In this document: piece by piece, positions 27,281 to 35,401 of the stretch | Layout: every line of letters begins with the position of its first letter | How positions within the stretch are numbered: the stretch's first letter is position 1 | Assembly: GCF_025210435.1 (NCBI RefSeq) | Contig: NZ_JAOART010000038.1 | Coordinates: 1-39,067 of the forward strand | Length of the DNA: 39,067 nucleotides | Origin: Anaeromicrobium sp. | Lineage (GTDB): Bacteria; Bacillota; Clostridia; Peptostreptococcales; Thermotaleaceae | Reading direction: 5' to 3' | Notes under the pieces: model-generated | What the model saw: the letters and a program-made list of their open reading frames with translations, nothing else | Told to the model about the DNA's origin: nothing | The model's database searches: none | Translations under genes and position numbers: made by a program

Positions 27281-29266
27281 ATGAATATGGTTTTACTTGC
27301 ACCAGTAGTTGGTGTAGTTGCGTTAATTTTTGCGTTCATGCTAACGTCAAGAATTAATAGCGTTGATGTAGGGACAGATAGAATGAAAGAAATCTCTACA
27401 TACATACAAGAAGGTTCTATGGCTTTCTTAACAAGAGAGTACAAGACATTGGTAATTTTTGCTGGAATTTTAGCTGTAGTATTAGGTGTTGGAATTGGAC
27501 CTTTAACAGCAGTATGTTTCGTAATTGGAGCAGTATTCTCAGCATTAGCAGGATTTGCAGGAATGAAGGTTGCTACTAAGGCAAACGTAAGAACTGCAAA
27601 TGCAGCAAGAGAAAGTGGTATGAACAAGGCATTATCTGTAGCATTTAGTGGTGGTGCTGTAATGGGTATGTCTGTTGTTGGTTTAGGATTACTAGGAATA
27701 GGACTTCTATACCACACAATTGGAGATCCTAAAATAATCACTGGATTTGGACTAGGAGCTTCTTCTATCGCATTATTTGCACGTGTTGGGGGAGGTATCT
27801 ACACTAAGGCTGCAGACGTGGGAGCTGACTTAGTTGGTAAGGTAGAAGCAGGAATCCCAGAAGATGATCCAAGAAACCCTGCAGTTATCGCTGATAACGT
27901 TGGAGACAATGTTGGAGACGTGGCTGGTATGGGAGCTGACTTATTTGAGTCATATGTAGGTTCTATCATATCTGCAATCACATTAGGTTTAGTTGCAGTA
28001 GGACCAGAAGGAGCAGTTTTCCCGTTAGCATTAGCAGCATTAGGAATTATAGCATCTATTATAGGTACTACATTTGTTAAAGGTGGAGACGGAAAAACTA
28101 ACCCAGCTCACGCACTTGAAAGAGGAACTTACGTAAGTGGTGCCCTTGTAGTGGCTGGAACATTCTTCTTAAGTAACTCTTTAATTGGAGACTTAAGAGC
28201 ATTTGCAGCAGTAGTTGCAGGATTAATTGCTGGTATGATAATTGGTAAGATTACAGAAGTTTATACTTCTGGAGACTATAAATCAGTTAAGAAGATTGCT
28301 GAGCAATCTGAAACAGGATCAGCTACAACTATTATTAGTGGTTTAGCAGTAGGTATGTACTCAACTGCATGGCCAGTATTAGTTATCTCAGTTGGTATTT
28401 TAGTAGCATATAAATTCTTTGGATTATACGGTATTGCATTATCAGCAGTAGGTATGTTATCAACAGCTGGTATTACAGTTGCAGTTGATGCTTATGGACC
28501 TATCGCTGATAACGCTGGTGGTATTGCAGAAATGTCAGAACTTCCAGGTGAAGTAAGAGAAATTACTGATAAGCTAGATGCAGTAGGAAATACTACAGCT
28601 GCTATGGGTAAAGGATTCGCTATCGGATCTGCTGCTTTAACTGCCCTTGCATTATTTGCATCTTACTCACAAGCTGTTAACTTAGAAATGATCGATATAT
28701 TAAAGCCAACAGTTGTTGTTGGATTATTAATTGGTGGTATGTTACCGTTCTTATTCTCTGCTATGACTATGGAATCTGTTGGTAAAGCAGCATTCGAAAT
28801 GATCGAAGAGGTAAGAAGACAATTTAGAGAAATCCCAGGAGTTATGGAAGGTAAAGCTACTCCAGATTATGCTAGATGCGTAGACATCAGTACTGGATCT
28901 GCTTTAAAAGAAATGATGGTTCCAGGAGTTATGGCAGTACTTGCACCAATAGCTACTGGTATCGTATTGGGAACAGAGGCATTAGGTGGATTATTAGCTG
29001 GAGCCCTAGCATCAGGAGTATTAATGGCTATCATGATGGCAAACGCTGGTGGAGCTTGGGATAACGCTAAGAAGTACATTGAAGAAGGACACCATGGTGG
29101 AAAAGGAAGCGACGCTCACAAGGCTGCTGTAGTTGGAGATACTGTTGGAGATCCATTCAAAGATACTTCAGGACCATCTATCAACATCTTAATCAAGCTT
29201 ATGACTATCGTATCATTAGTATTCGCACCATTATTCTTAAAGTTTGGTGGAATGATTAAGTTTTAA
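27281..29266 (+). CDS. hppA: Membrane-bound ion-translocating pyrophosphatase
   Basis: This 661-residue integral membrane enzyme with about 16 membrane segments hydrolyses pyrophosphate and pumps H+ or Na+ outward. The substrate site is visible in [19 protein letters not shown], with [12 protein letters not shown] just after (about residues 177-215). A second catalytic region is near the C-terminus, with [17 protein letters not shown]. The segment [21 protein letters not shown] has Ala where K+-independent enzymes have Lys, so it should be K+-dependent. Whether it pumps Na+ or H+ cannot be told by eye. A GGGAGG ribosome site precedes the ATG. It lies 39 bases after secG and is followed by a terminator. 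Confidence 0.95.
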   Translation: MNMVLLAPVVGVVALIFAFMLTSRINSVDVGTDRMKEISTYIQEGSMAFLTREYKTLVIFAGILAVVLGVGIGPLTAVCFVIGAVFSALAGFAGMKVATKANVRTANAARESGMNKALSVAFSGGAVMGMSVVGLGLLGIGLLYHTIGDPKIITGFGLGASSIALFARVGGGIYTKAADVGADLVGKVEAGIPEDDPRNPAVIADNVGDNVGDVAGMGADLFESYVGSIISAITLGLVAVGPEGAVFPLALAALGIIASIIGTTFVKGGDGKTNPAHALERGTYVSGALVVAGTFFLSNSLIGDLRAFAAVVAGLIAGMIIGKITEVYTSGDYKSVKKIAEQSETGSATTIISGLAVGMYSTAWPVLVISVGILVAYKFFGLYGIALSAVGMLSTAGITVAVDAYGPIADNAGGIAEMSELPGEVREITDKLDAVGNTTAAMGKGFAIGSAALTALALFASYSQAVNLEMIDILKPTVVVGLLIGGMLPFLFSAMTMESVGKAAFEMIEEVRRQFREIPGVMEGKATPDYARCVDISTGSALKEMMVPGVMAVLAPIATGIVLGTEALGGLLAGALASGVLMAIMMANAGGAWDNAKKYIEEGHHGGKGSDAHKAAVVGDTVGDPFKDTSGPSINILIKLMTIVSLVFAPLFLKFGGMIKF

Positions 29267-29277
29267 TTAAACTATTA

Positions 29278-29308
29278 GGAGAGTGTATTTTATACACTCT
29301 CTTTTTTA
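29278..29308 (+). terminator. Terminator after hppA
   Basis: GAGAGTGTAT pairs with ATACACTCTC around a short TTT loop, and six T residues follow. Confidence 0.9.
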
Positions 29309-29421
29309 ATACACAGATTCATTTCCTGGGAAACACTAAATTAGTAATATAAGGTAGAATTTACAATAAATTATGTATAACACAATATTCTTTAAAGGGA
29401 AGTATGATATAATACTAATGT

Positions 29422-29517
29422 TATAGATTTCGTATTCATAAACTTGCTTCATGTGGGCCTATTTTCCCTCATAGGCAAGTTACTATATGAAGAAATCTTA
29501 GTGTTACGAAATCTATA
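29422..29517. repeat. Palindromic intergenic repeat, short copy
   Basis: Perfect 12-base terminal inverted repeats (TATAGATTTCGT at 29422-29433, complement at 29506-29517). Inside, AACTTG and GCCTAT pair with ATAGGCAAGTT around the loop TTTCCCTC. It matches both flanks of the long copy at 1192-1433, so the same element occurs at least twice within 28 kb. No coding potential is seen. It lies in the gap between hppA and the DUF1294 gene; a TATAAT-like box occurs just before it. Confidence 0.75.
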
Positions 29518-29570
29518 TAAAAAAATAGGAAGAAGAAATTATAATTTTATATACTATAAAGGTGGATTAT

Positions 29571-29852
29571 ATGGAATTTCATACAAAAAATGTAATAATT
29601 TTATATTTATTGTCTATAAACATTTTGGCATTTTCAATAATGGGTATAGATAAGTATAAGGCGAAGAAAAATAAGTGGAGAATAGAGGAGAAGACCTTAT
29701 TTATATATAGTCTAATTGGAGGCGTATATGGTATCTATATGGGTATGAAAATTTTTCGCCATAAAACTAGAAAGAAAAAATTTAGTATAGGAATTCCTTT
29801 AATTTTAATACTTAATGTTCTTTGCATAATTTACCTTATTAAGATTTCGTAG
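29571..29852 (+). CDS. DUF1294 family small membrane protein
   Basis: This 93-residue protein of unknown function has three hydrophobic segments (about 6-22, 43-58 and 73-90). Between the first two lies the family sequence MGIDKYKAKKNKWRI; after the second comes MGMKIFRHKTRKKKF. This Asp-Lys / Phe-Arg-His-Lys pattern is typical of DUF1294. The ATG at 29571 follows AAAGGTGG by 5 bases; the frame extends to GTG 29562, which overlaps that site. It lies just upstream of rnr with a 74-base gap. Confidence 0.85.
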   Translation: MEFHTKNVIILYLLSINILAFSIMGIDKYKAKKNKWRIEEKTLFIYSLIGGVYGIYMGMKIFRHKTRKKKFSIGIPLILILNVLCIIYLIKIS

Positions 29853-29926
29853 ACTATACTTAAAAAGAAGGATAACTGGAAAAAATAAAATACATATACT
29901 ATTATTACATAGTTGCAGGAAATGGA

Positions 29927-32062
29927 GTGAATAGATTGATTACAAAATCAGACATTATAGAAAAAATGAGAGAAGATGAGTATTCAGCAAAATCGGAACA
30001 TGAGTTAGTAGAAATCTTTAATATACAAAATGAAGATGTGGGACAATTCTTTACTATCCTTGATGAAATGAAGTCAAAGGGTCAAATAATCAAAGTTAAA
30101 AAGAATAAGTATACTATTCCAGAAAAGAAAAATTTATTAGTTGGAAGAATTCAAATGGGAAACCGTGGCTATGGATTTTTAGTACTAGAAAATAGGGATG
30201 ATGCATTCATATCTGCTGATGACATGAATGGAGCTATGAATAATGACCTGGTACTATGTAGACCTACTAAGAAGAAAAAGGAAGGTAAGAGGGAAGAGGC
30301 AGAAGTTTTAGAAATATTAGAAAGATCTAATACGGAAATCGTAGGTGTATTTGAAAGTAGTAGAAACTTTGGTTTTGTAGTTCCAGATGATAAAAGAATT
30401 AGGAAGGATATATACATTCCAAAGGGTCTTACTAAAAATGCTAAGGATGGACATAAGGTAGTTGTAGAAATTACTAGATGGCCAGGAGAAAGAAGAAACC
30501 CAGAAGGAAGGATAACGGAAATACTAGGTCATAAGGATGATGTGGGAACGGATATAGTATCTGTTATAAGACAGTTTAAACTACCAGAAGAATTTCCAAA
30601 GAAGGTATTAGATGAAGCAGATAAAATTCCTCAAGAGGTAATTAAGGAACATATTAAGGGAAGACGTGACTTAAGAGATGAAAGAATAATAACTATAGAT
30701 GGAGCCGATGCAAAGGATTTAGATGATGCCGTATGTGTAAAGAAATTAGATAATGGAAACTATTTACTTGGAGTTCATATAGCAGATGTTACCCATTATG
30801 TGACAGAACACACAAAGATGAATAAGGAGGCCTTAAAAAGAGGTACAAGTGTATACCTAGTAGACAGGGTTATACCTATGCTACCAAAGCGATTATCTAA
30901 TGGAATATGTAGTTTAAATCCAAAGGTAGATAGATTAACCCTATCTGTTAATATGGAAATAAACAAAGAGGGTAAAGTAGTAAACCATGAAATATATGAA
31001 AGTGTAATTAAAACTTGTGAGAGAATGATTTACACAGATGTATCAGATATATTAGAACATGAAGATGAAGAACTTATGAAAAAATATGATTATCTAATAG
31101 ATGATTTTAAAAATATGAAAGAACTAGCTAAAATACTTAGACGTAGACGTGATCTTAGGGGAAGTATAGATTTTGATTTTGATGAGTCTAAAATAATACT
31201 TGATGAAGCTGGAAAACCTGTGGAAATAAGAAAAGCAGAAAGAAGAATAGCCAATAGGATAATAGAAGAATTTATGTTAATATGTAATGAGACTGTGGCT
31301 GAGAACTTCTATTGGACAGAAACACCATTTGTCTATAGAATCCATGAGGAACCAGATGTGGAGAAGATAGAAAACTTTAATAAGTTTATCCATAACTTTG
31401 GATATCACCTAAAGGGAATTACTAATGAAATCCACCCTCGATCCTTACAGGATTTACTTGGAAAGATAGAGGGAAAGAGGGAAGAGAGAATTATAAATAC
31501 TCTCATGTTAAGATCCCTTAAAAAGGCTAGATATTCCCATGGAAATAGTGGACACTTTGGACTGGCTGCTACAAACTATTGTCACTTTACATCGCCCATA
31601 AGAAGATATCCAGATTTAATGATACACAGAATCATTAAGGAATTTTTACATGGAAAACTAGATCCTAAGAGAATTAAGGAACTAAAATCCATAGTGCAAG
31701 AAGTGGCAGACATATCTTCTGAGAGGGAAAAAATTGCAGTTGAAGCAGAAAGGGAAACGGATGATTTAAAGAAAGCAGAATATATGTTACAATTTATTGG
31801 TGAGGAATTTGAAGGTATTGTAAGTAGTGTGGTATCCTTTGGAATGTTCATTGAATTAGAAAATACGGTAGAAGGCTTAATAAGAGTTGCTGAAATGGAC
31901 GATGATTATTATGTGTATGATGAAGATAATCTAACTTTCATAGGAGAGAGAACTAAAAAGACCTATAGAATAGGGGATACGGTTAAAATAAAAGTTGACA
32001 AGGTTGACATAGAAAGACGTGAAGTTGACTTTAAATTATTAAAAGAAAAAAATAATAAATAA
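29927..32062 (+). CDS. rnr: Ribonuclease R
   Basis: This 3'-5' exoribonuclease (711 residues) degrades structured RNA and takes part with SmpB-tmRNA in destroying faulty messages. Domain order: N-terminal winged helix (about 1-65), two cold-shock domains (70-230), catalytic RNB domain with the metal-binding DGADAKDLDDAV (about 255-265), and an S1 domain (625-705) with GIVSSVVSFGMFIELE. The Lys-rich tail is short. Start is unsure: GTG 29927 follows GCAGGA, while TTG 29936 is 8 bases after GGAG. The smpB and ssrA genes are close downstream, a common functional grouping. Confidence 0.96.
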   Translation: MNRLITKSDIIEKMREDEYSAKSEHELVEIFNIQNEDVGQFFTILDEMKSKGQIIKVKKNKYTIPEKKNLLVGRIQMGNRGYGFLVLENRDDAFISADDMNGAMNNDLVLCRPTKKKKEGKREEAEVLEILERSNTEIVGVFESSRNFGFVVPDDKRIRKDIYIPKGLTKNAKDGHKVVVEITRWPGERRNPEGRITEILGHKDDVGTDIVSVIRQFKLPEEFPKKVLDEADKIPQEVIKEHIKGRRDLRDERIITIDGADAKDLDDAVCVKKLDNGNYLLGVHIADVTHYVTEHTKMNKEALKRGTSVYLVDRVIPMLPKRLSNGICSLNPKVDRLTLSVNMEINKEGKVVNHEIYESVIKTCERMIYTDVSDILEHEDEELMKKYDYLIDDFKNMKELAKILRRRRDLRGSIDFDFDESKIILDEAGKPVEIRKAERRIANRIIEEFMLICNETVAENFYWTETPFVYRIHEEPDVEKIENFNKFIHNFGYHLKGITNEIHPRSLQDLLGKIEGKREERIINTLMLRSLKKARYSHGNSGHFGLAATNYCHFTSPIRRYPDLMIHRIIKEFLHGKLDPKRIKELKSIVQEVADISSEREKIAVEAERETDDLKKAEYMLQFIGEEFEGIVSSVVSFGMFIELENTVEGLIRVAEMDDDYYVYDEDNLTFIGERTKKTYRIGDTVKIKVDKVDIERREVDFKLLKEKNNK

Positions 32063-32067
32063 ACATT

Positions 32068-32094
32068 CTAGTGGGAAATTTATTTCCCACTTTA
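32068..32094 (+). terminator. Hairpin after rnr
   Basis: AGTGGGAAAT (32070-32079) pairs with ATTTCCCACT (32082-32091), followed by TT. The T-run is short, so strength is uncertain. Confidence 0.6.
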
Positions 32095-32106
32095 GGCATA
32101 TTCAAA

Positions 32107-32238
32107 AAATAAATTAGTCATTTCACTGGTTATTTGAATTATTTTATTCGTTATGGAATCGCTTACATATGTTTAATATGCTCGCTCACCATGCCTTGAA
32201 AATAATCCAAATCCCTCAGAGAACTGACTAGTTTATTT
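32107..32238. repeat. Palindromic element between rnr and HAD gene
   Basis: Outer arms AAATAAATTAGTC (32107-32119) and GACTAGTTTATTT (32226-32238) pair at 12 of 13 positions. Further inside, CTGGTTATTTGAATTATT pairs imperfectly with AATAATCCAAATCCCTCAG, so the 132-base stretch could fold into one long hairpin. No ORF lies inside. It does not share ends with the other repeats in this window. Confidence 0.5.
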
Positions 32239-32291
32239 CTTTCATATGCCTTAAATATTTCATTATAGATAAAGGAAAGAAGGAAATTATT

Positions 32292-33113
32292 ATGTACAAA
32301 CTTGTAGTAAGTGATATGGATGGAACATTATTAAATTCTAACCATGAAGTAACAAGGGAAAATAAAGAGGCACTAAGGGAAGCAATAGATAAAAATGTGC
32401 GTGTGGCCATAGCCACAGGTAGAATATATACATCAGCTAAGGTATATGGAAAAAATTTAGGTATATTAACTCCAATTATAGCTTGTAATGGAGCACTAGT
32501 TAGGGATATGGCAACGGATGAAATATTATATGAAAATCATTTAGAAAAGGAAGATGTCTTAAAGGTAATAGAAGTAGCTAGAAAATATGGTGTATACTAT
32601 CACTATTATACGGCTGATAGATTTTACACAGAAGAATTAGTATATAGTTCTCTTAAGTATTCTGAATGGAATGATGAACAAAAGGAAGAGGATAAAATAG
32701 ACATTATAGTAGTAGAAGATGGTCATGAAAATGCTAAGAATTTAGAAGAACATGTTTACAAGATTCAATTAATCAGTGAAGATAGTGCACTTATGGAAAA
32801 GGTAAGAAAAGAATTAGATAGTATGGCAACGGTAGAATGCTGTAAGTCATGGCATAATAATCTAGAAATTATGAACAGGGGTGTATCTAAGGCAAGTGCC
32901 ATTATGCACTTAGCTAGGTTATACAACCTGGATAAGGAAGAAATCATTTGTTTTGGTGATAATGAAAATGACATTACCATGCTTAGATATGTGGGAAAAG
33001 GAGTTGCCATGGATAATGCAGATGATTATGTAAAGGAACATGCAGATTATATTACAAAATCTAATGATGAAAGTGGAGTAGCCCACGGAATTCGAAAATT
33101 TGTTCTTAATTAA
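32292..33113 (+). CDS. Cof-type HAD-IIB family phosphatase
   Basis: This 273-residue cytosolic hydrolase probably dephosphorylates small sugar phosphates or similar compounds; the substrate is not predictable. HAD motif I is VVSDMDGTLLNS (nucleophile Asp8), motif II is AIATGR (Thr), and motifs III/IV are the Lys in NRGVSKASA with CFGDNENDITML. The type IIB cap lies between about 85 and 185. An AAGGAAA ribosome site precedes the ATG. The gene stands alone, with a new promoter after its stop for smpB. Confidence 0.93.
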   Translation: MYKLVVSDMDGTLLNSNHEVTRENKEALREAIDKNVRVAIATGRIYTSAKVYGKNLGILTPIIACNGALVRDMATDEILYENHLEKEDVLKVIEVARKYGVYYHYYTADRFYTEELVYSSLKYSEWNDEQKEEDKIDIIVVEDGHENAKNLEEHVYKIQLISEDSALMEKVRKELDSMATVECCKSWHNNLEIMNRGVSKASAIMHLARLYNLDKEEIICFGDNENDITMLRYVGKGVAMDNADDYVKEHADYITKSNDESGVAHGIRKFVLN

Positions 33114-33142
33114 TTGACAAGATATAGAATTTATGTTATCAT
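33114..33142 (+). promoter_or_regulatory. Consensus-like promoter of smpB
   Basis: TTGACA (33114-33119), a 17-base spacer and TATCAT (33137-33142), immediately after the HAD gene stop. Confidence 0.8.
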
Positions 33143-33176
33143 GAAATTCGTTACTAGTAGTAAAGTAGGTGTTTAA

Positions 33177-33644
33177 ATGGGATCTGGAAAATTAGTAGCA
33201 AGTAATAAAAAGGCAAGACATGAGTATTTTATAGAAGAAACCTTTGAAGCAGGCATAGTTTTAAAGGGAACGGAAGTAAAATCCATAAGACTTGGAAAAA
33301 TTAATTTAAAAGAAGCTTTCGCAAGGATAGAAAATGGTGAAGTATTCATATATGGTATGAATATAAGTCCTTATGAAAAGGGAAACATATACAATGTTGA
33401 TCCTATGAGAACAAGAAAACTACTTTTAAAGAAAAAAGAGATTACAAAACTTATTGGTTATACTGCTCAACATGGATTAACATTAGTTCCACTTAAAGCA
33501 TATATAACTTCTAAGGGTTTAATAAAAATAGAAATTGGAGTAGCTAAAGGTAAAAAGCTACATGACAAGAGACAAGACATGGCTAAGAAAGATGCACAAC
33601 GTCGAATAGAAAAAGAACTAAGAAATAGACAAAAGTCTTATTAA
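33177..33644 (+). CDS. smpB: SsrA-binding protein SmpB
   Basis: SmpB binds tmRNA and brings it to stalled ribosomes for trans-translation. The 155 residues show the family segments [20 protein letters not shown] (8-27), GTEVKSIR, the OB-fold core and the basic tail [13 protein letters not shown], which enters the ribosomal mRNA channel. An AGGTG ribosome site precedes the ATG. The gene lies only 20 bases upstream of the tmRNA gene, so partner protein and RNA are encoded together. A hairpin covers its stop codon. Confidence 0.97.
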   Translation: MGSGKLVASNKKARHEYFIEETFEAGIVLKGTEVKSIRLGKINLKEAFARIENGEVFIYGMNISPYEKGNIYNVDPMRTRKLLLKKKEITKLIGYTAQHGLTLVPLKAYITSKGLIKIEIGVAKGKKLHDKRQDMAKKDAQRRIEKELRNRQKSY

Positions 33645-33653
33645 AGACTTTTG
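33630..33653 (+). terminator. Hairpin over the smpB stop codon
   Basis: CAAAAGTCTT (33630-33639) pairs perfectly with AAGACTTTTG (33644-33653). It ends 11 bases before the mature tmRNA 5' end. It could weakly terminate the smpB mRNA or mark a processing site between smpB and ssrA. Confidence 0.55.
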
Positions 33654-33664
33654 TTCCCATACAT

Positions 33665-34289
33665 GGGGGCGTACAGGTTTCGACGGGGGTCTGAATTTTA
33701 TAGAAGCGAGTGGAGGTTTTTCCTTGGGGTCCGCCTTAAAAAACTGGGGAACTAAATATAAATGCAAACGATAATTACGCATTAGCAGCATAATATAAGC
33801 TGCTTGTTCACCCTAGAGACCCACGATCTAGGCTTGAACATCATTTGAGTGGGGAACTACTTTTAGGGGGTGCCTTGACCTATTAGTTGACTAATTGGGG
33901 CTGGTAGAGATAAAAGCCTGTCATTGGGCGCTTTGATCTACGAGATTTAAAACAATGACTGTACTCGGAGAAACTATTTTTGCAGGGCTTTCGGACGTGG
34001 GTTCGATTCAAAAAGAGTCGCCCTATGAAGTGATTCATAGGTGAAAATCTGGCTTTATCGGTGAAGGCTAAGGCATAAGATATGCTAAGCTAATACCGAG
34101 GGGTATGTGAAGAAATTCAACAGCTCCTTATCGACTCATAGGCTGCTAAGTCATTAGATAAGCGGTACTAGGATGGAAGATACAAACTAAACTAAGCTTC
34201 CATAACACGCCAGAGGACTTCAATGAAGTTCATGATATAGTCAGTACTATAAGGAAACTTATGGAGTATATGTCCCACCGCCTCCACCA
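33665..34289 (+). ncRNA. ssrA: tmRNA gene, split by an intron in its T-loop
   Basis: tmRNA rescues stalled ribosomes. The 5' end GGGGGCG (33665-33671) pairs with CGCCTCC (34279-34285), followed by A and encoded CCA (34286-34289). The tag reading frame is GCA at 33764 to TAA at 33791-33793, coding ANDNYALAA, a normal proteolysis tag. The T-arm starts GTGGGTTCGAT at the end of exon 1 and resumes TCCCAC only at 34273. Removing 34008-34272 restores GTGGG-TTCGATT-CCCAC and leaves 360 nt, a normal length. Exon 1 is 33665-34007 and exon 2 is 34273-34289. Confidence 0.95.
34008..34272 (+). mobile_element. Group I intron inside ssrA (no ORF)
   Basis: A 265-nt insert splits the tmRNA T-loop. It obeys group I rules: exon 1 ends in U and the intron ends in G. 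P1 can form from exon CGAU with intron GUCG (34017-34020), giving the U-G pair at the splice site, with nearby GGG/CCC. P2 is the perfect hairpin CCTATGAA/TTCATAGG. A P4-P6-like region (TCGGT with ACCGA) follows, and near the 3' end comes GATATAGTC, a usual P7-side sequence. No ORF fits inside, so it has no endonuclease of its own. Group I introns at this tmRNA site are known from some clostridia. Confidence 0.88.
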
Positions 34290-34297
34290 ATAAATAC

Positions 34298-34328
34298 AAC
34301 CGTATTGGATTATCCAATACGGTTTTTT
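34298..34328 (+). terminator. Terminator of ssrA
   Basis: AACCGTATTGGA (34298-34309) pairs with TCCAATACGGTT (34313-34324), followed by TTTT. It begins 8 bases after the tmRNA 3' CCA. Confidence 0.95.
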
Positions 34329-34346
34329 AGTGTTTAGAAATATAAT

Positions 34347-34766
34347 TTATTTGATAGATATAAACCTTTCGTAGAATTCTTCTTTTAATTTTAATGCTTC
34401 ATCCGAATATCTCCCATTTCTAGGAGTAACTGATTCATACTCATTAAGAATTAATTGTGCTCTCTTCCTTTTAGATTCAATTACTAAATAAGGTTCTATA
34501 TATTCTATAAATTTAATAGCATTTCTATACTTTACTATATAGGTATATGAGTTTTTATGTTTATTAGGATCATAATTTTTCTTACTTATTATATTACCTA
34601 CATTGGTTTTGTTTTTTATCCATTCTAATAATTCTAGGGTAGTTGAAGATATTGATACACATGGAGAAGGAAATTGATTTTTATGGAATCTAATAAGCAT
34701 GATACTTCCTTCACCGTCAATTATTCCTGCGATATATGCTTTTTCTTCTGAAGTGATATATAACAC
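34347..34766 (-). CDS. Single-motif LAGLIDADG homing endonuclease
   Basis: This small protein (about 139 residues) has the LAGLIDADG motif as YIAGIIDGEGS near its N-terminus, with the acidic residue needed for cleavage. The domain continues with SSTTLELLEWIKNKTNVG and ends KLKEEFYERF. One motif means it should act as a homodimer. The frame is open to 34841, but a GGAGG (plus-strand 34766-34770) and -10-like AT boxes upstream suggest translation begins near 34766 (GTG, overlapping GGAGG) or just inside. No good canonical start is well placed, so the N-terminus is unsure. It lies opposite and 57 bases beyond intron-split ssrA, outside the intron. Confidence 0.85.
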   Translation of the reverse strand: MLYITSEEKAYIAGIIDGEGSIMLIRFHKNQFPSPCVSISSTTLELLEWIKNKTNVGNIISKKNYDPNKHKNSYTYIVKYRNAIKFIEYIEPYLVIESKRKRAQLILNEYESVTPRNGRYSDEALKLKEEFYERFISIK

Positions 34767-34841
34767 CTCCGAATATACGTTCTTGTAGTTAGTATATGAT
34801 ACTATTATAATTATATTATGGTATAATTTGCTATTTAACAT

Positions 34842-35276
34842 ATGCTATAATTGTAGATGTGAAGTCGTGACAATTTAGAATTATATACGGTGAACCGTAT
34901 CATAAGTGATGGCGGTTTTTTTATACAATATTTTCTAAAATATGTTCCAAGGATTTGAATATTCGTAGTTACACTGTGGATATAACTCTATTCTTCTTGT
35001 TTTTCAATTAAATACTAGTTGTTTTCGGTTATGGGAGTCATTAGGGTAGAGAAAATATAGGGTGGATGGGTTGGATTATGTTAGGTGTTTAACTAATATT
35101 TGGTACTCAACCAAACTAATTAGAGTGCTCTAAAAACTACTTAATTTTTAATACTTAAGACTTTTTAAAACTCTTTGATGTCGAAATAAAGAAAACGAAA
35201 ATTGAAGGAATTTGTAACTATTTAGGGAAGTATATTAGAGTAAACTGAGAATATTATTGTACTAGTAATTTGTATA
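34842..35276. other. Non-coding gap with a terminator-like hairpin
   Basis: There is no gene in this 435-base gap. On the plus strand TATAAT (34846-34851) is followed by a terminator: AACCGTATCA (34893-34902) with TGATGGCGGTT (34907-34917), then T residues. ATACGG/CCGTAT (34885-34900) is a competing hairpin, so the two cannot form together. This could be a short RNA of about 65 nt or remnants of an older leader. The rest, 34930-35276, is plain AT-rich DNA in which I see nothing. Confidence 0.4.
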
Positions 35277-35283
35277 GATAGAA

Positions 35284-35327
35284 CTATAAAAGTGCAAAAA
35301 CACTTCAATAAATTTCCAGTTAAATAA
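35284..35327 (+). repeat. Left terminal inverted repeat of the insertion sequence
   Basis: It pairs with 36617-36660 over 44 bases; the 25 bases at 35303-35327 match perfectly. A 7-bp direct repeat GATAGAA lies immediately outside. Confidence 0.85.
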
Positions 35328-35401
35328 AATAAAAAAACATTTATGCAAAACCTTGTTATAATTAAGTTCCTACACAAAAACATAACAGGTGGTGTGCATA
35401 A

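Noticed and set aside
29444-29653. Open frame over the palindromic repeat before the DUF1294 gene
   Set aside because: It runs through the repeat and overlaps DUF1294 in another frame, with no conserved features.
33665-34289. Two-piece (permuted) tmRNA
   Set aside because: The acceptor, tag and T-arm are in normal order and only the T-loop is split, by an insert with group I features.
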